From an uncultured Olsenella sp. (GTDB lineage: Bacteria > Actinomycetota > Coriobacteriia > Coriobacteriales > Atopobiaceae), in contig OMVJ01000023.1 of assembly GCA_900314495.1 (NCBI GenBank), positions 1 to 34,260 of the forward strand: 34,260 nt of DNA. Reading direction: 5' to 3'. Under the pieces are notes generated by a model that worked only from the letters and a program-made list of their open reading frames with translations, made no database searches and was not told where the DNA came from. Position 1 is the stretch's first letter. The number at the start of each line of letters is the position of its first letter. This document shows, one piece after another, positions 32,170 to 34,260 of the stretch. Both the position numbers and the translations under genes were made by a program.

Positions 32170-33384
32170 TTACTCTTCCCCGGGCCTGGAATCGCTCCAC
32201 TTGCTGATGTGCGGCAGGACGAGCCTGCGCAGATTGTTGTGGCAGATGCGGAAGTTCGTGCTCACCGGGGTCCACCTAACGTCCAGCTCACGGCACAGCT
32301 GTCTAACCACCAGCTCCAGGCTCTCGACCCTGTTGACCTGCCACCATCTGACGACGAAGACGTGGTTGCCCATAACGGTGTAGGAGTTGGACTTTTCTGC
32401 GTCTCGCTTCATATCGTAGTCGCTGGAGTGGTCCGCCTTGCCGTTGTACTCGACGCCGACGCGTTTGTCTGGCCAATATAAGTCGCAAAGGTAGTAGTCG
32501 CGGTCGGTCACGCTGCGCTTGTTGCGCTCAGGGTCGATGCGGTAGTTCATGACCGGTCGCGAGAGGCCATAGCCGCCGTATTTGCGCGGCAGGCAAAGCA
32601 GCAGGTAGAGCGAGGTTTCCATCCATGAGGCCGACCCGTCCACCAGGTACTTGGCCGCGCGCAGGGCTAGCTTGACGCCGTACGCGCCCTTGCATCCCTC
32701 CAGAAAACTTCCTATGCGCTTGGCGGTGGTCAGCGGGCGCATCTTGTAGCGCGGTTCTCCGTTCGAGCCATGGCAGTAGGTGCCGCAGAGCTCCATCCCG
32801 TACGCGACCAGCCGCGCAACCCGTGTGTCGCGGGTGCGCGCCAACGCCCGTTCCCCGGGCGTCTTAGCGCAATCCTCTCGCAGACTGGCTGGATTCTCGG
32901 GTTTTCTCTGCGCGCCCGGGGTCTCCGTGCGTTTCCTCGGCGTCGACGGCTCCGGGAGGTCATTCCCCTCGCCCTGCTCTTCTGTGCGGATTGCGCCGGC
33001 AGCCAGCAGAAAGCAGAACTCGGGCGTGGCGACGCCGACGTCTGGGCAAATCCGGCGGATCGCGCGCCGCGGAAGTACTCCGCTCCAAATGTGGCGCACG
33101 ATCGATTGCCGCTCCTTCTGCGTTCGCGAGGCCGGAACCATCACATGAATCGGCCGATGAAGCATGGCGATGCGGTCGCCCACCTGGGTGTCCATAATCT
33201 TGAGCAGCCGGAGCTGGCTCGCGGTCGCAACGCACTTACTCGGCACGTGGGTGGCCCGGCTGTACTCGCACCCAGCCGCTACGCATGGCTTCAGCTTGTC
33301 CAAGGGCACGTACTCGCCCTCGTCGCCTGGGTCATCGAGCCTCCAGTACTCGGTCGCGGAATCGCCGCAAATAATCAGATTCAT
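32170..33384 (-). CDS. Lone PD-(D/E)XK (DUF559/Vsr-like) nuclease-domain protein
   Basis: A 404-residue protein of no named function. Residues 1-135 have a pattern recalling AbiEi-like proteins (SATEYWR near the start, HVMVPASR, then RHIWSGVLPRRAIRRI and VATPEFCFLLAAGA). Residues about 136-185 are a polar linker. From residue 250 on, E256 in WMETSLYLLL, D301 in YYLCDLYWPDKRVGVEYNG and E312 give the acid order of DUF559/Vsr-type endonuclease folds; ADHSSDYDMKRDAEKSNSY and VFVVRW complete it. It may be a toxin, a defence protein or a DNA-repair nuclease; no partner gene is adjacent. ATG 33384 has AGAGG at 8 bases; the frame is open to 33417. It is flanked by the two copies of a short repeat and preceded by tandem palindromes, all signs of an accessory gene. 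Confidence 0.6.
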   Translation of the reverse strand: MNLIICGDSATEYWRLDDPGDEGEYVPLDKLKPCVAAGCEYSRATHVPSKCVATASQLRLLKIMDTQVGDRIAMLHRPIHVMVPASRTQKERQSIVRHIWSGVLPRRAIRRICPDVGVATPEFCFLLAAGAIRTEEQGEGNDLPEPSTPRKRTETPGAQRKPENPASLREDCAKTPGERALARTRDTRVARLVAYGMELCGTYCHGSNGEPRYKMRPLTTAKRIGSFLEGCKGAYGVKLALRAAKYLVDGSASWMETSLYLLLCLPRKYGGYGLSRPVMNYRIDPERNKRSVTDRDYYLCDLYWPDKRVGVEYNGKADHSSDYDMKRDAEKSNSYTVMGNHVFVVRWWQVNRVESLELVVRQLCRELDVRWTPVSTNFRICHNNLRRLVLPHISKWSDSRPGEE

Positions 33385-33408
33385 GCTCCCCGCCTCTCGC
33401 TGTTTGGC

Positions 33409-33435
33409 CGTGGTCACGCCAGCGCGTGGTCACGC
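33409..33435. promoter_or_regulatory. Tandem palindromic boxes upstream of the nuclease-like gene
   Basis: CGTGGTCACGC occurs at 33409-33419 and again at 33425-33435, a 16-base period. Each is a near palindrome (GTG-GT-CAC core; the second is fully GCGTG-GT-CACGC). They lie 25-51 bases before ATG 33384, and a TAGAAT -10-like box is found just upstream on the minus strand (33451-33456). Placement fits a repressor operator, possibly self-regulation. Confidence 0.45.
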
Positions 33436-33456
33436 GTTTGGTAGGGGCGGATTCTA

Positions 33457-33762
33457 TGCCGCTGGCCTCAGTCCTCGCCCGCGAGACGCTTGCACGAATC
33501 TTGCTGATAAATCACAGCAAACTGGTACGTCTACCTGCTGCGTTATGGACGCGGCCGACACGAGCTGGGGGAGCATGCGGTGCGGACATCAAAGATTTTC
33601 GCGAGAAAGACATGGCGTGTCTTGAATGCGATGCCTGGGGAATCGCCGAACGGTAAGTGTGACGACCAGCGGCGTGCCCGCGTGGCTGGGGCAGCCGAGC
33701 GGCTGGTCGGGTTGGCTTGCCCCTTCGGCCTGGCAGGGTGTGCATGTGGCGCTCGACACCAG
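33457..33762. other. Gene-free stretch
   Basis: About 300 bases with no supported gene. Short frames exist on both strands, as is usual in GC-rich DNA, but none has a ribosome-binding site with a recognisable product. I see no strong terminator or tRNA. Confidence 0.4.
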
Positions 33763-33822
33763 TGCATGAAAAACGCGCCTAGCCGCGGTTCTTCAGGCTC
33801 CGATCAGACGGGGGTTTGCATC
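33763..33822 (+). repeat. ~60 bp interspersed repeat, copy 2
   Basis: Matches copy 1 at 31837-31900, with 7 or so substitutions in 54 bases and one extra base near the end. ATG 33766 opens MKNAPSRGSSGSDQTG, the same reading as copy 1, but the inserted base changes the frame so it runs on to a TGA at 33880-33882. It lies 60 bases before the inverted repeat that introduces the IS110 leader. Confidence 0.6.
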
Positions 33823-33828
33823 ACATGC

Positions 33829-33847
33829 ACTGATAATTGTTATCAGT
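33829..33847. promoter_or_regulatory. Fur-box-like palindrome
   Basis: ACTGATAA (33829-33836) and TTATCAGT (33840-33847) are perfect inverted arms around TTG. The central 15 bases differ from the 7-1-7 Fur-box core TGATAATnATTATCA at one position. It is AT-rich inside a GC-rich region. No promoter or target gene is obvious next to it, so the regulator is a guess. Confidence 0.35.
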
Positions 33848-33884
33848 CGCACGGGGACGCAGAAGTGCCCCTGATACGATGATT

Positions 33885-33966
33885 GGCACGCGGCGCGGTG
33901 GCCCCAGTACGTGCTGGCGTCCCGGAGGGGGCTGCCTTCTTATAGACATGCCCCGCGCCGCGTGCC
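33885..33966. repeat. 14-bp perfect inverted repeat at the start of the IS110 leader
   Basis: GGCACGCGGCGCGG (33885-33898) is the exact reverse complement of 33953-33966, with a 54-base loop; GGC can extend the stem after a one-base bulge. Inside the loop CCAG/CTGG makes a small hairpin. It lies upstream of the IS110 transposase start by about 140 bases. It may be part of the element's left end, a target-site palindrome, or an RNA fold. Confidence 0.6.
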
Positions 33967-34107
33967 GGACCAGGGGGCGCCCGATGACCTAATAGGAGCT
34001 TGGGCGCAAGGCCGTGGACCCAGACAACCCACATGCTAGCGCTCCCGTCAGTGCAACGTCTCGCACGCCCCCCGGCCGCACGGAAACCACGGACGGAGGG
34101 AGAGGGC
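33951..34107 (+). ncRNA. Candidate IS110 bridge RNA region
   Basis: IS110-group elements encode a structured bridge RNA of roughly 150-200 bases in the noncoding end before the transposase. Here a -10-like TATAGA lies at 33941-33946, and downstream are stems GCGCCC/GGGCGC (33977-33982 with 34002-34007, loop TGACCTAATAGGAGC after extra pairs), GTGC/GCAC (34051-34054 with 34063-34066) and the long-range CCGTGG/CCACGG (34012-34017 with 34087-34092). Two looped stems would fit target- and donor-binding loops. Exact ends, fold and guide bases are not determined. Confidence 0.35.
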
Positions 34108-34260
34108 ATGTCATCCGGAGTCAGGCTCACGGACGAGGAGCTCGAGGGGAAGGTCGTCGCGGGCGTCGACACGCACGCGGACACGCACTGGCTGTGCGTG
34201 CTGGACGGGAGGGGCAGGGTGGCGCTGTCGCGCGAGTTCGACGCCACGGCGGAGGGCTGC
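34108..34260 (+). CDS. IS110-family transposase, N-terminus (partial)
   Basis: Fifty-one codons are present before the window ends. The motif AGVDTHADTHWLCVLD is the start of the RuvC-like DEDD domain of IS110 transposases; its first Asp (residue 21) is the first of the four catalytic acids. DATAEGC after it also fits the family (normally ATAEGY). ATG 34108 has GGAGG (34095-34099) at 8 bases. The DEDD domain and the C-terminal serine-bearing domain lie beyond the window, so intactness cannot be judged. Confidence 0.9.
   Translation, partial: MSSGVRLTDEELEGKVVAGVDTHADTHWLCVLDGRGRVALSREFDATAEGC

Larger units (their letters stand above)
33885..34260 (+). mobile_element. Left part of an IS110-family insertion sequence (runs off the window)
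   Basis: The transposase N-terminus at 34108 identifies the family. IS110 elements generally lack long terminal inverted repeats, so the left boundary cannot be fixed from this sequence; 33885 is a working limit set by the inverted repeat. The noncoding stretch before the transposase is about 220 bases, the length expected for the IS110 left end. The right end lies outside the window. Confidence 0.6.

Noticed and set aside
1-34260. tRNA or rRNA genes
   Set aside because: I looked for tRNA T-arm (GGTTCGAATCC-like) signatures with cloverleaf partners and for rRNA landmarks and saw none.

Overview
This 34 kb window comes from a high-GC Gram-positive genome, most likely a member of the Coriobacteriia (Olsenella/Atopobium type). 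That placement is my inference. It rests on the GC-rich codon use, the DUF5648-type YRLYNPNSGEHFYT modules on secreted wall proteins, the DUF6541 and DUF6020 membrane families, and a WecE-like aminotransferase in a Gram-positive setting. I could not run a database search.

Layout. (1) 1-2342: the tail of a membrane-linked GT2 glycosyltransferase, a second GT2, and a minus-strand pair of a DPM1-like GT2 and a DUF2304 membrane protein. (2) 2640-4523: a secreted L,D-transpeptidase with wall-binding repeats, closed by a strong bidirectional terminator. (3) 4626-11564: a YfhO-family membrane protein, a WecE/RffA aminotransferase making an amino-deoxy sugar nucleotide, and a minus-strand operon of an ACC deaminase/D-cysteine desulfhydrase-like PLP enzyme, a polyprenyl-phosphate-type GT2 and an ATP-grasp ligase. 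(4) 11802-15552: two tandem secreted proteins that share a nearly identical repeat module but end in different catalytic domains, one an unusual L,D-transpeptidase-like domain and the other an NlpC/P60-like domain. (5) 15703-19864: an operon of two ATP-grasp enzymes and a DUF6020 membrane protein. (6) 20011-21216: a flavodiiron protein (FprA), which stands out as a metabolic gene among surface genes. (7) 21312-27618: two paralogous DUF6541 membrane proteins flanking a secreted subtilisin with the same wall-binding module. (8) 27824-31721: a tightly overlapping GT4-GT8-DUF6020 operon. (9) 31722-34260: an accessory zone with a lone PD-(D/E)XK/DUF559-like gene, two copies of a ~60 bp repeat, operator-like palindromes, and the left part of an IS110-family element with a long noncoding leader that may encode a bridge RNA.

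Together, regions 1-8 look like a cell-envelope island. Cytoplasmic GTs, an amino-sugar aminotransferase and ATP-grasp ligases could build and decorate a lipid-linked glycan. Multi-pass GT-C-like proteins (YfhO, DUF6541, DUF6020) could transfer sugars outside the membrane. Secreted enzymes sharing one wall-binding module could then remodel peptidoglycan or process surface proteins. The most novel elements are the ATP-grasp/PLP-enzyme gene sets, the atypical SHGGTC transpeptidase motif, the module-sharing wall enzymes, and the repeat/IS110 leader region.
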